A stretch of DNA of 64,000 nt from Solobacterium sp. (GCA_017432325.1 JAFRJJ010000090.1:1-64000), one strand, 5' to 3'; counted from the stretch's first letter, positions 41,439 through 51,000 are shown. Numbers and translations: made by a program. The notes: a model not told the origin generated them from the letters alone.

Positions 41439-43280
41439 ATGAGCGACGAAAAAGAAAAGAACGAGAGCATTGCGGATCAGAAAAAGAAAATCCGGGAACG
41501 GTATAAAGGCGTTGATGAGAGCATGCTTGAGATCATCCCTGCGATTCCCCAGGAGGACTTTTTCACATCGGTCGTTCATAAGCGTGTTGCTGTTTACGCC
41601 CGTGTATCAACCGATGATCCGCGCCAGACCAGTTCATATGAGTTACAGAGAAATCACTATACGGATTTTGTGAATCAGCATCCAAACTGGGAGCTTGTTG
41701 ATATCTATGCGGATGAAGGCATCTCAGGAACATCCCTCATGCACCGTGACGCTTTCATCAGAATGATTGCGGACTGCAAGGCCGGAAAGATCGATCTGAT
41801 CGTCACCAAAAGCGTCTCCCGCTTCGCAAGAAACATAATCGACTGCATCGGATACGTCCGGGAACTGAAAGCCATGCAGCCGCCGGTGGAAGTCTTCTTT
41901 GAAACCGAAAACATACATACACTGAATGCCAACAGCGAAATGAGTCTCTCGTTTATCGCAACTCTTGCCCAGGAAGAATCCCACACCAAAAGCGAGATCA
42001 TGAATGCATCGATCCAGATGCGTTTTAATCGCGGCATCTTCCTTACACCGGTTCTGCTTGGCTACGACAAAGATGAAGACGGGAACCTGGTGATCAATGA
42101 AGACGAGGCTGAGATTGTGCGCCTGATTTTCTATATGTATCTGTTTGGATACTCACCAAAGGAAATTGCAGATACTTTGACAGAGTGCGGCAGTGCAACC
42201 AAAAAGGGGAACACCACCTGGAGCGTATCTTCCATTATGCAGATCCTTCAGAATGAACGTCACTGCGGGGATGTGCTGGCGCACAAGACCTGGACTCCGA
42301 ATTATCTCGATCATAAATCCAAGAAGAATAACGGCGAACGAGCAAAAGTTTACCAGCGGGATCATCATGAGCCGATTGTCAGTCATGAGGTCTTTATGGC
42401 TGTCCAGAAAATGATTCGTGGATCGAAATACGGCGGCCGGGGAATTCTTCCGGAGCTGCAGGTTATCTCGGATGGTATCCTGAACGGCTATATCGTTGTC
42501 AACATTCACTGGGCAGCATTCAAAGCAGCGGATTATCACATGGCTTATGCCAAGGTCCTTGGTGAGCCGGTAATCATTCCCGGCGATACGATCCAGATTG
42601 AAAAGCAGGAAGGTGACTTTGATCTTCGCGGTTTTGAAATTGCCAGATCACAATTCTTCAGCACCAAAGGGCAGCTGATCATTACCTTTACACCTAAAAG
42701 CATTATCTTCTCTTCCTCCCTCGTCCGCAAATTCACCGACAAGATGGAAATAGAGATCCTGGTTCATCCGGAGAAAAAACTGATCGCAATCAGACCATCT
42801 CAGCCGGCTAGCAGAAACAGGATCAAATGGGCAAAACATCATGAAGGCGGTTTGATCGGCCGCGTAGTTGCAGGCACTGCTTTTCTCCCGGCTCTTTATG
42901 AATTGTTCGGATGGCAGGATCGCTGGAAGTACCAGATCATCGGAACCTATCTGCAGAACGGAACGGATTCCATCGTCGTGTTTGATACAAGCGAAGCGGT
43001 CATTTTGGTGCCGCCGGATGTAGTAACCAGTCAGAAGGATATCACACCTTTGTCCCGCAGAGGAAAGACAATCCCTGCCTATCCGGATTCCTGGTCAGAA
43101 TCTTTCGGAGATGATGTATACACACAGGAATCTTCAGAGGTCGTAGATACTCCTTCCGAGGGCTGGAATACTGCTGCTGAAGGAGTCTCTTATATGGATC
43201 CGGAGATCTCGGTCAAGGATCCATCGGAAATTAAAGCTGACATCAATCAGCTTCTGGAAAAACTAAGATCGGAGGACTGA
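41439..43280 (+). CDS. Large serine recombinase (element integrase/excisionase)
   Basis: The 613 residues contain the resolvase catalytic domain: RVAVYARVSTDDPRQTSSYELQ (nucleophilic Ser in ARVS), YADEGISGTSLMHRDAF and VTKSVSRFARN. The recombinase domain follows (RFNRGIFLTPVLLGYDKDEDG, SVSSIMQILQNERHCGDVL). The last ~200 residues include GFEIARSQFFSTKGQLIITF, EILVHPEKKLIAIRP and a YELFGWQDRWKYQIIGTYL segment that recur in the two following genes. The usual zinc-ribbon cysteines are not obvious. The ATG at 41439 avoids the terminator and dyad that an earlier in-frame ATG-like start at 41280 would include. Confidence 0.88.
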   Translation: MSDEKEKNESIADQKKKIRERYKGVDESMLEIIPAIPQEDFFTSVVHKRVAVYARVSTDDPRQTSSYELQRNHYTDFVNQHPNWELVDIYADEGISGTSLMHRDAFIRMIADCKAGKIDLIVTKSVSRFARNIIDCIGYVRELKAMQPPVEVFFETENIHTLNANSEMSLSFIATLAQEESHTKSEIMNASIQMRFNRGIFLTPVLLGYDKDEDGNLVINEDEAEIVRLIFYMYLFGYSPKEIADTLTECGSATKKGNTTWSVSSIMQILQNERHCGDVLAHKTWTPNYLDHKSKKNNGERAKVYQRDHHEPIVSHEVFMAVQKMIRGSKYGGRGILPELQVISDGILNGYIVVNIHWAAFKAADYHMAYAKVLGEPVIIPGDTIQIEKQEGDFDLRGFEIARSQFFSTKGQLIITFTPKSIIFSSSLVRKFTDKMEIEILVHPEKKLIAIRPSQPASRNRIKWAKHHEGGLIGRVVAGTAFLPALYELFGWQDRWKYQIIGTYLQNGTDSIVVFDTSEAVILVPPDVVTSQKDITPLSRRGKTIPAYPDSWSESFGDDVYTQESSEVVDTPSEGWNTAAEGVSYMDPEISVKDPSEIKADINQLLEKLRSED

Positions 43281-43281
43281 C

Positions 43282-43959
43282 ATGGAAAACGAAGTAACAA
43301 ATAACATAATGACCGGCATTAATGCCGATCAAGGAAATTTGCTGGATGTGATTGAAGACGATTCCTTCAGCTACAAAGGGTATCAGGTGGTCAGAGGTGA
43401 ATTCTTTGCGCATATCAATGAGCCATCTGTCACGTTCAGCGGAAACAAAGTATCTGTCAACAGAACCTGTCTGAAGAAGGTTCCTAATTTTGATTACATG
43501 CAGATTCTTGTCAATCCGGAAGCCAGGAAGCTGGCAATCCGTCCCTGCGCTGAGGAGACAAAAGACTCATTCCGTTGGTGCTCTGCTAACGGGAAAAGAA
43601 CACCAAAGCAAGTGACCTGCCGTGTCTTTTTTGCAAAAGTCTTTTCTCTGATGGGATGGGATATGAGCTATCGGTACAAACTTCTTGGAAAACTGATACG
43701 ATCCGGCGGAGATCTCCTGTTTGTCTTCGATCTTACCGAGCCTGAGATCTTCACACACATCAAAATTGAAGACGGCAAGATCAAGAAATCGAGAACGCCT
43801 TTCTATCCGGAAGAATGGAAAAACCAGTTCGGTTTGCCTGTTGAACAGCACGAAAACACTGTTCAGGTGAGCCTCTTCAATAAGTACACAGTGTTTGGAA
43901 TTCAGAAGAAAGAGAATCAGCCTGTGGCAGAAAGCGAGGGATCCAATGATGAGCAATAA
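43282..43959 (+). CDS. Accessory protein resembling the recombinase C-terminal domain
   Basis: The 225-residue protein has no catalytic motif I know, but follows the recombinase C-terminus segment by segment: GYQVVRGEFFAHINEPSVTF, ILVNPEARKLAIRPCAEET, FFAKVFSLMGWDMSYRYKLLGKLI and LLFVFDLTEPEIF. An AGGAGG-like aggac site precedes its ATG, one base after the recombinase stop. The likely role is as a DNA-binding or regulatory partner of the recombinase; this is inferred from shared sequence and linkage. Confidence 0.7.
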   Translation: MENEVTNNIMTGINADQGNLLDVIEDDSFSYKGYQVVRGEFFAHINEPSVTFSGNKVSVNRTCLKKVPNFDYMQILVNPEARKLAIRPCAEETKDSFRWCSANGKRTPKQVTCRVFFAKVFSLMGWDMSYRYKLLGKLIRSGGDLLFVFDLTEPEIFTHIKIEDGKIKKSRTPFYPEEWKNQFGLPVEQHENTVQVSLFNKYTVFGIQKKENQPVAESEGSNDEQ

Positions 43960-44329
43960 GGCAAAACCAGAAGCAATTCCCGTAATCTCCATCGATTACA
44001 AATGGCACAGAATCCGAATTCACAAGCAGACACTGCTTCTTCTTGGAGATCCGGAATATGTTGAACTGCTGGTCAATCCGGAAACAAAGATACTTGCTGT
44101 CAGATGCAGCACCGGCGGCAGTGACCGTGTACATAGAGTAAAAGGAATCAACAAGGACGGTGCAGTTCTTCAAAGCGCATATCTCTTCCGCTCTTTGCAG
44201 CAGGTGAATCCGGAACTGAAGGAGGGGAAATCGTATCGGATCTACGGACGGATGAATGCCAAAGAAGGAATCGCCCAGTTTCGCCTGGCAGAGATTGAAG
44301 AAATAAAGAGAATGGAGACAAAAGTATGA
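43946..44329 (+). CDS. Small accessory protein with the same recombinase-linked domain
   Basis: The ~127 residues carry a shortened version of the motif: YKWHRIRIHKQTLLLLGDPEYVELLVNPETKILAVRCS, SAYLFRSLQQVNPELKEGKSYRIYGR. It starts inside the end of the previous gene (ATG at 43946 or 43949, with gaggg upstream) and its stop overlaps the next start. The position between the recombinase-like accessory and a ParB-like gene is consistent with one operon. Confidence 0.65.
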   Translation: MMSNKAKPEAIPVISIDYKWHRIRIHKQTLLLLGDPEYVELLVNPETKILAVRCSTGGSDRVHRVKGINKDGAVLQSAYLFRSLQQVNPELKEGKSYRIYGRMNAKEGIAQFRLAEIEEIKRMETKV

Positions 44330-45249
44330 GAACGCCGGAATCATTGAAAACTGATACAGATTTTGAACGGCTGTCTCCGCTTTTCTCTCAGGATTATCTG
44401 GATCATCTTGAAGAAAGCATTAAAGCTCATGGTTGTCTCGATCCGATCGATATCTGGAATGGAACGATTCTCAACGGATATAAGCGGTACCGCATCTGTT
44501 TGAAACTGAACATAGAGATGCCCGTCAATGAAAAGTCCTTCCCGTGCAAAGAAGATGCGATCATCTGGCTATGCTATGAACATCTGAAAAGTGCATCTGT
44601 TGCGCAGGAAACCGGAGTCTATCTGATCGGAAAACACTATCTGGCTCAAAGGCAGAAATACTTCAAAGAACAGCCGCCGTCCTTTACCAAAAGATCAACG
44701 TTTATTTACAGCACAGCCGCAGAGGTTAGCAAAATCTATCATCTGTCATCGGGAACGGTTTATAAATACGGAATCTATGCTGAAAACCTGGATTCAATTT
44801 ACAACAGGAACAGGCAGCTTGCCGAATATATTCTTTCCGGGAAACTGAAGGTTTCCCATAAAACAATCCAGCTGATGACGACGGGTCAGGATGAAGTACT
44901 GTCTCTGCTGGCATCCATGGTGAACAAAGGAAAGGCAGATCACATTACGAGTAACGAATTACAGAAAATGATGCTGAAGAACACGGTAATTACAAAGACC
45001 GGCCATCGGAAATCGTCGGCCTCTTCTCAGCCAAATATTGCGATAAAGCAAACACCAATATATGATCCGGACTCAGAAATCTCCGGCTTATATCTCACGA
45101 TCCCATCCTGGATCAGTTCAATCAAACGAAGCTGTTCAAAGGCAGACTTCAGCAAGATCTCTCCCGAAGCGAAGGAGCGGCTTCGGGAACAGCTCGGGGA
45201 GCTGGATGAAGAGATTATTGCCGCCATCTTATTAATCACGGAGGAGTAG
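44326..45249 (+). CDS. ParB/sulfiredoxin-like DNA-binding protein of the recombination module
   Basis: The 307 residues begin with a ParB-type domain: FSQDYLDHLEESIKAHGCLDPIDIWNGTILNGYKRYRICLKL, where a typical GxxR becomes GYKRYR. A predicted HTH follows (STAAEVSKIYHLSSGTVYKYGIY). The C-terminal part is helical (SKISPEAKERLREQLGELDEE). It differs from the partition ParB at 20827 and is not paired with a ParA gene. It overlaps the preceding gene by ATGA. Confidence 0.72.
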   Translation: MRTPESLKTDTDFERLSPLFSQDYLDHLEESIKAHGCLDPIDIWNGTILNGYKRYRICLKLNIEMPVNEKSFPCKEDAIIWLCYEHLKSASVAQETGVYLIGKHYLAQRQKYFKEQPPSFTKRSTFIYSTAAEVSKIYHLSSGTVYKYGIYAENLDSIYNRNRQLAEYILSGKLKVSHKTIQLMTTGQDEVLSLLASMVNKGKADHITSNELQKMMLKNTVITKTGHRKSSASSQPNIAIKQTPIYDPDSEISGLYLTIPSWISSIKRSCSKADFSKISPEAKERLREQLGELDEEIIAAILLITEE

Positions 45250-45251
45250 TA

Positions 45252-46190
45252 ATGGACGAAAGATTCAGCCAGTTCATTCCACAGGTACACTTTGAATTGA
45301 TTCCGATCAGAAACCTCGTTTCCAATCAGGAATATCAGCGATCCATATCCGAAAAGCAGGTTCTCCATGCTGCGGAAAACTTTGATGTCAATCAGATCAA
45401 TCCGGTCAAGGTCAGCCGCAGAAATGGAATGAACTATGTTTTCAACGGACAGCACACCATTGAAATCGTTGCGATGGTTTCCGGATCCAGAGATACTCCG
45501 GTCTGGTGCATGATCTATGATGACCTGGAATACACACATGAAGCCGATATCTTTGCGAACCAGAGCAAGTATGTCCGGCCGCTCACGCCGTATGATATTT
45601 TCACAGCAAACATTGAAGCAGGGAATCAGGAACAGCTGATCATCAAGGAACTTGTAGAGTCGTACGGTTTATCCATCACTCCGGGAGATGCGCCAGGAGG
45701 AATCTGCGCGGTTGCTACGATCCAGGACATTATGAAAAAGTTCGGCTATGCCAATCTGGATCATACACTCCGGCTGTGCATTGCCACTTGGGAAGGTGCT
45801 CCACATTCCCTCAGTTCGAACATTCTAAAAAGTATTGCCATTCTGATCCATGTGTATGGAGATGAACTGAGCGATGAAACATTCAAGGAGAAGCTCGGTT
45901 CTGTTTCGCTGAAAGAAATAACCAGAAATGCAAAGGAACGCCGTTCCGGTTCAATGGGGTATGCGGAATCATTGGTAATGTTCTATGCGAAGGGAACCAG
46001 AGGCGGCAAGAACAATTTGAGTCTGGAAAAACTCTACTCGTACATGACGGAACAGGCGAGAAAACGCAAACACAGCACAAGCAGGATCAAGAAGATTGCT
46101 GCAGAAGCTCAGGAGAACGCTGAGAATGAAGGCAGCGCTGAAGAACCGAATCCAGAAAACTCTGAACCAGGTGTTTCCGAAGAGGAGTAA
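45252..46190 (+). CDS. DUF6551-family protein with ParB-like N-terminus
   Basis: The 312-residue protein matches the DUF6551 type: YQRSISEKQVLHAAENFDVNQINPVKVSRRNGMNYVFNGQHTIEI, then DDLEYTHEADIFANQSKYVRPLTPYDIF. A helical end is rich in Lys, then Glu. The N-terminal fold is that of ParB/Srx nucleotide-binding domains with NGQHT in place of GHRR. It is the last gene of the recombination module and is followed by a dyad and a terminator. The function is unknown. Confidence 0.75.
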   Translation: MDERFSQFIPQVHFELIPIRNLVSNQEYQRSISEKQVLHAAENFDVNQINPVKVSRRNGMNYVFNGQHTIEIVAMVSGSRDTPVWCMIYDDLEYTHEADIFANQSKYVRPLTPYDIFTANIEAGNQEQLIIKELVESYGLSITPGDAPGGICAVATIQDIMKKFGYANLDHTLRLCIATWEGAPHSLSSNILKSIAILIHVYGDELSDETFKEKLGSVSLKEITRNAKERRSGSMGYAESLVMFYAKGTRGGKNNLSLEKLYSYMTEQARKRKHSTSRIKKIAAEAQENAENEGSAEEPNPENSEPGVSEEE

Positions 46191-46196
46191 TGCTTT

Positions 46197-46230
46197 TCAC
46201 AGCTGTAATAGTTGTGATGGCTATAATAAT
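46197..46230 (+). repeat. Diverged counterpart of the 41382 dyad
   Basis: It reads tcacagctgtaat-agttgtgatgg and aligns over about 31 bases with 41387 onward, with roughly 22 identities and nearly all mismatches being transitions. It keeps an imperfect tcacagct/agttgtga symmetry. It lies 7 bases after the DUF6551 stop. Confidence 0.55.
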
Positions 46231-46233
46231 TCC

Positions 46234-46267
46234 GGTGGTCGTTGCATGACGGCCACCATATTTTTTG
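46234..46267 (+). terminator. Terminator at the right end of the element module
   Basis: The stem ggtggtcgt / acggccacc is followed by atatttttt. It closes the recombinase operon and is the last element-like signal before the defence island. Confidence 0.75.
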
Positions 46268-46275
46268 ATTAAGCT

Positions 46276-46357
46276 CGATGCTGCAGGCATCGTTCAAGGG
46301 GATTGGGGCGCTTCCCCAACAAGCAAATGGTCTTTTGTGACACAAAGACACTGCTTG
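46276..46357 (+). repeat. Cluster of three stem-loops in the intergenic region
   Basis: Within the 369-base gap before the XRE gene there are cgatgc/gcatcg at 46276-46292, ttgggg/ccccaa at 46303-46319, and a longer imperfect stem caagca..gtcttttgtg / cacaaagac..tgcttg at 46320-46357. No convincing frame covers them. They may mark the element end or a structured leader. The rest of the gap holds the BREX promoter. Confidence 0.5.
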
Positions 46358-46452
46358 CATAGTACCTTTCCTCTGAATTTTGCCTTTCATCTTTCGCTTT
46401 TGGTCAATTCTTGTCATAATCAGGAATATCCTAACACTATGAACTAAAAAAG

Positions 46453-46470
46453 TTGTCAAGAACTCGACAA
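46453..46470 (+). promoter_or_regulatory. Candidate operator palindrome upstream of the XRE regulator
   Basis: ttgtcaag-aa-ctcgacaa is an 18-base inverted repeat with one mismatch, 28 bases before the -10 box. XRE regulators commonly bind such sites, so the product of 46560-46808 is the obvious candidate; this is inference. Confidence 0.45.
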
Positions 46471-46493
46471 AAAGGATGAAATCTCGATCGCTT

Positions 46494-46504
46494 TGTGCTA
46501 TACT
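46494..46504 (+). promoter_or_regulatory. Candidate extended -10 promoter of the BREX operon
   Basis: TGCTATACT holds an extended -10 (TG-n-TATACT at 46499-46504), 55 bases before the XRE gene. No good -35 stands 17 bases upstream. This fits an extended -10 promoter that may need or exclude a regulator. Confidence 0.5.
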
Positions 46505-46559
46505 GTGAAACAAGTGATTTTGTATCCATAATTGGACTCACAATGAGAGGTATAAGACT

Positions 46560-46808
46560 ATGGCAGTTTCATACAAGAAGTTATTCAAACTTTTAATTGA
46601 TCGAGACATGAAGAAGAAAGATTTCAAAGCTCTTACCGGTATCAGCCAGGGCACTTTGAATAAACTTCAAAATGGCGGCAACGTGATGGTAGATGTTTTG
46701 GAAAAAATCTGCCTTAATATGGACTGCAGTATAGATGACATTATGGAGATTTATCCGGATCCCGAGAGTGACAGTACAGAAAAACGTACAGCTCAATCTG
46801 TACAATAA
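46560..46808 (+). CDS. XRE-family transcriptional regulator of the BREX operon
   Basis: The 82-residue protein is a compact Cro/CI-type HTH (YKKLFKLLIDRDMKKKDFKA, ISQGTLNKLQNGGNVMVDVLEKICLNMDC) with a short acidic tail. Such small regulators commonly precede restriction-type loci. It begins 18 bases before brxA in the same direction and follows the proposed operator. Whether it represses or activates cannot be told from sequence. Confidence 0.8.
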   Translation: MAVSYKKLFKLLIDRDMKKKDFKALTGISQGTLNKLQNGGNVMVDVLEKICLNMDCSIDDIMEIYPDPESDSTEKRTAQSVQ

Positions 46809-46826
46809 AGAATGGGGAGTTGTGCA

Positions 46827-47429
46827 ATGGAAAGAAAAGAATACAGCGCCGGAGCTGTAAAGCATTCTTTCTGGTTCATGGAATTCCGCAAGGTGGTATC
46901 TCTTCGCAATGAGGGAAAGTCCTGGGAAGAGATCAAAGCATTGAACGAGGAAGAAAATATATTTGGAGCACCGACCACTCTTCGCGCAACGCAGATTTTC
47001 AATACAGTCTCAGCGCGGGTGAAGAGCTTGGACGATAGTTTTTATCCGATCTTTGAGTCATGTGACTTGGCATCGCAGAAACTTTTTGCACTTGTGGCTG
47101 CCATGACCTATGACGTGCTTTTTGGCGAACTGGTATATGAACTTGTCCGGGAAAAAATGATCATAGGCAGCAATGAACTGGCTGACAGTGATCTGAGAAT
47201 TTTCTTCAAGGATAAACAGCAGCAGAGCGATAAAGCTGCCAAATGGACAGAGGCGACGATCAAGAAACTGATGGTTTCATATAAGTCCATGCTCTATGAG
47301 GCGGGAGTCACGAATAAAGCAAAGAATGTTCGTGCGATCTACAAGCCACTTCCCGATCCAGCAATGGAACAATGGCTGAAGGATCAGGGAATGCTGTATC
47401 AGCTGAATGCAATTACGGGGGTGAGATGA
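46827..47429 (+). CDS. brxA: BREX protein BrxA (DUF1819)
   Basis: The 200-residue protein fits BrxA: YSAGAVKHSFWFMEFRKVVSL, the central ASQKLFALVAAMTYDVLFGELVYELV and AKWTEATIKKLMVSYKSMLYEAG. BrxA is a small DNA-binding-type protein in type 1 BREX. GGGGAG is spaced for the ATG at 46827; the ATG at 46812 lies within that site. The stop overlaps the brxB start. Confidence 0.88.
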   Translation: MERKEYSAGAVKHSFWFMEFRKVVSLRNEGKSWEEIKALNEEENIFGAPTTLRATQIFNTVSARVKSLDDSFYPIFESCDLASQKLFALVAAMTYDVLFGELVYELVREKMIIGSNELADSDLRIFFKDKQQQSDKAAKWTEATIKKLMVSYKSMLYEAGVTNKAKNVRAIYKPLPDPAMEQWLKDQGMLYQLNAITGVR

Positions 47430-48007
47430 TGGCAGGATTACAGGAACGCTTGGATCAGATGGAGGCTGCCATCCATAAGCCTGCATTTCGGGAAAGTAGC
47501 GGCCGAGCCAATGAAGTGAATTACTGGGTCTTCGATTATGATCCCGCGAAAGAACTGGAAGTTCGGGAACGTATCGATTATATGAAGAAGAAAAACGCGA
47601 AAGGCACGGACGGATTCGAACTGGTAGTCTTCGATCTTTACGACATGATCATGGACTATCTGGAAGAAAAGGATTTCGTAAAATCCTATGAGCGTTATGA
47701 GACGCGAAGAGGATTCGAATATATCGTCCGGGCAGTCTCCACTTCCATGAAGATGAACGAGGATGACAGCATCTTGATTCAGAAGATCGTGGAACAGACA
47801 CCGGAGAATGCCATCGTATTCCTAACAGGTGTGGGAAAATGTTATCCGCTTCTGCGGTCACACAAGATTCTGAATAACCTGCATCAGTCTGTGCTGAAAG
47901 CGCCGGTGGTCCTGTTTTTCCCCGGCACCTATACCGAGCAGGAACTGATCCTGTTCAATGAGATCAAAGACGACAATTACTATCGTGCATTCAAACTTGT
48001 TAAGTGA
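47429..48007 (+). CDS. brxB: BREX protein BrxB (DUF1788)
   Basis: The 192 residues match BrxB: NYWVFDYDPAKELEVRERIDYM, ELVVFDLYDMIMDYLEE, AIVFLTGVGKCYPLLRSHKILNNL and APVVLFFPGTYTEQELILFNE. Its precise biochemical role in BREX is not settled. The start at 47429 (an ATG at 47426 is equally possible) overlaps the brxA stop. It is followed 10 bases later by brxC. Confidence 0.9.
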   Translation: MAGLQERLDQMEAAIHKPAFRESSGRANEVNYWVFDYDPAKELEVRERIDYMKKKNAKGTDGFELVVFDLYDMIMDYLEEKDFVKSYERYETRRGFEYIVRAVSTSMKMNEDDSILIQKIVEQTPENAIVFLTGVGKCYPLLRSHKILNNLHQSVLKAPVVLFFPGTYTEQELILFNEIKDDNYYRAFKLVK

Positions 48008-48017
48008 GGTATCCGAT

Positions 48018-51000
48018 ATGCAGATCAAAGATATGTTTAAAAAGTCGATTACCCGAGACATCCAGGGTGTCGTCATTGCCGGTCAGGGTGAAAAGACCAA
48101 TATCGCAACAGAGCTGGAAGAGTATGTTGTGACTCCGGAGTTGCAGCGCCATTTTGCGGATTTCTTCTCTGCATATGCAAAGGGAATCAACGGTGAAACC
48201 ACAAAGATGGGTGTATGGATTTCCGGCTTCTTCGGAAGTGGTAAATCTCACTTGCTGAAGATCCTGTCCTACATCCTCGACAATGAAGTGGTCGGCGGCA
48301 AGCGTGCGATCGATTACTTTATCGATGATAAAAAGATCTCCGACCAGATGGTTCTGGCAGATATGCAGCTGGCAGCCAATACGCCTTCGGATATCATTAT
48401 CTTCAATATAGATGCCAAGAGTGAATCTGACGGCAAATCAAATAAGGATGCCATCGTCAATGTTTTCCTGAAGGTCTTTAATAACTCCCTTGGCTTCTGC
48501 GGGGCTATTCCTTATCTTGCCGATCTGGAGAGGAAACTTACAGAGGATGGTAAGTACGAGGAGTTTAAGGAGACCTATCAAAAGGTGACCGGGCATGACT
48601 GGTACGAGGAGCGCCATGAATTCCTTTCCCGTCAGGATGGTGTTGTGGATACTCTGATCGAGATGGGATACATGAGCGAGAAGGCTGCATGGAACTGGTG
48701 TGATGCCGCGATAGGCGATTACCAGATTAGCATCGAAGATTTTGCGAAGCGTGTGAAATCTTATATCGACCGCAAGGGCAACAATCATCATGTTGTCTTC
48801 CTGGTGGATGAGATCGGTCAGTATATCGGTGATGACAGCAAGCTCATGCTGAATCTGCAGACCGTTACGGAAGAGCTGGGCAAGGAATGCAAAGGAAAAG
48901 CTTGGGTTATCGTGACCAGCCAGCAGGATATCGACTCTATCACCAAGGTTAAGGGCAATGACTTCTCAAAGATTCAGGGACGTTTTGATACACGTCTCTC
49001 CCTGTCTTCTGCCAACGTCGATACCGTTATCAAGAAGAGGATCCTTGACAAGACGGATACTGCCGCTCAGACGCTGCGCCTGCTGTATGAACAGAAGGCT
49101 ACGATCATCAAGAACCTGATCGTGTTCAACGATGGTGTTGAGAAAAAATTATATGCAAATGATCGGGACTTCGCGGAAGTATATCCGTTCATCCCGTATC
49201 AGTTCAATCTCCTAGCCTCCGTACTGACTTCGATCCGTACGCACGGTGCATCCGGTAAGCATCTGTCCGAAGGTGAGCGTTCCATGCTGGCGCTGTTCAA
49301 AGAGTCTGCTATGGCGCTGAAGGATGAACCTGCCGGCGCAATAGTGCCGTTCCATCGTTTCTATGACGCCTTGGAGAACTTCCTAGATCACAGCCACAAA
49401 GGCGTGATTATCAAGGCTTACGACAACAGCTATATCAATCCGGATCATAAGGACAGCGACGTCTTTGCCATCAATGTGCTGAAGACGCTGTTTATGATTA
49501 AGTATGTGCTGGAGATCGAATCCAATATCGATAACATCACCAGCCTCATGATTGAGAATATCGATGACGACCGCATCGAAGTGAAGGGCAAGGTCGAAGA
49601 AGCCCTAAAGGTTCTGATGCGGCAGATGCTGGTTCAAAAGAATGGTTCTCATTATGTGTTCCTAACTGATGAAGAGCAGGAAATCAACCGTGAGATCGAC
49701 AGCCAGAATGTTGAGATGGCTGAGGTCATCAATAAGGTTTCCGAGATGATTTTCGAGGATATCTTTACGGAGAAGAAGTATCGTTATCCAGCTTTCAATG
49801 GCCGGTATTCCTTCAGCTTTAATCAGGCTGTGGATGACAGACCCTATAAAGCAAGCCAGAACTATGATGTCGGCGTTCGCGTCCTGACTCCGTGGTATGA
49901 GGGTGGAAATGACGACACTACGCTGCGAATGATGTCCGGCCAGAGATTTGAAGTGCTGGTTGTTCTTCCGAACGATGCTGCGTTCTTGGATGAGATCCGT
50001 CAGTATCTCAAGATTGAAAAGTTCCTGCGGCTGAACACATCTACTCAGCTGACAAAATACGAAACGATCAAGGAAGCCAAGCGCATTGAGATGCGTGAGC
50101 GCAATGCCAATGCAAAGCTGTATCTGACCGAAAGCTTGAAAGACGCAACGATCTACGTGAACGGTGATGCTCCGCGTATTTCCGCCAAGGAAGTCTCTGC
50201 GCGTATTACAGAAGCGCTGGGAAAGCTTGTACAGACCGTTTACAACAAGCTCTCCTATATTGATGCAGCAATGGGTGAAGCAGAGATCCGTAAGATGTTT
50301 CATTCTACCAACCAGCTGACACTGGGACTGGAAGGCGGAACAGAGCCCAATACCCATGCGCTGGATGATGTGTTGCAGTTCATTGCAACTAATACCCATA
50401 TGCACATGAAGACCTCCATGAAGACGGTAAAAGACCGCTTCATGAAGGCTCCCTATGGATTTGTGGAAGACGATGTGCACTGGTTGGTGGCACGTCTCTT
50501 TAAGCGCGGAGATCTGGCATTCACGGTCAACGGAGCGACCGTCAACCAGAACAACAAGTCTGATGAAGAACTGATCAGCTTCATTACTAAAAAGGCATTC
50601 GTGGAGAAGCTTCTTCTGGAAGAACGGATCCGTGTTAATGACAAGGATAAGAAGGCTGTCCGTGATGTGATGAAAGAACTCTTCGGTACCGCCGGAGTTG
50701 CAGAGGACGAAGACAGCATCATGAAGAACTTCCAGAGATATGCGCAGAATACGATCAATGAGATACTGCGCCTGGAACCGCAGTACCAAAATTACAAGTA
50801 CCCCGGTAAGAATGCACTGGATACTGGAAAGAAGCTGATGCAGGCTGTGATCCAGATCCAGTCTCCGCTTGAATTTTTCCAGTACGTTTCCCGAAACAGA
50901 GAAGATTTCTATGAGTTTGCGGAAGATTATGACCCGGTAAAGGCGTTCTTCAATGGCGAGCAGGTACAGATCTTTACGAGAGCCCTGGATATGCTTGCTA

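Larger units (their letters stand above)
18390..46267 (+). mobile_element. Tn1549-like integrative conjugative element with serine recombinase
   Basis: All genes in this span point the same way and include the full mobile set: Rep-like protein, DnaC-like ATPase, ParA, ParB, PcfB, coupling protein, VirB6-like, PrgI, VirB4, NlpC/P60, MobC, relaxase and a large serine recombinase. The gene order is that of Tn1549/CTn-type elements, but integration is by a serine recombinase module rather than a tyrosine integrase. The ends are not proven. The left limit is placed after the 18353 terminator and the right after the 46234 terminator. The broken macrodomain gene at 16.3 kb is an alternative left end. 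Confidence 0.75.

Noticed and set aside
46265..46447. Short frame in the seam between the element and the BREX island
   Set aside because: It coincides with the stem-loop cluster, has no ribosome site and no protein-like pattern.
49662..50789. 375-residue open frame on the minus strand within brxC
   Set aside because: Antisense shadow; composition is explained by codon use of brxC.
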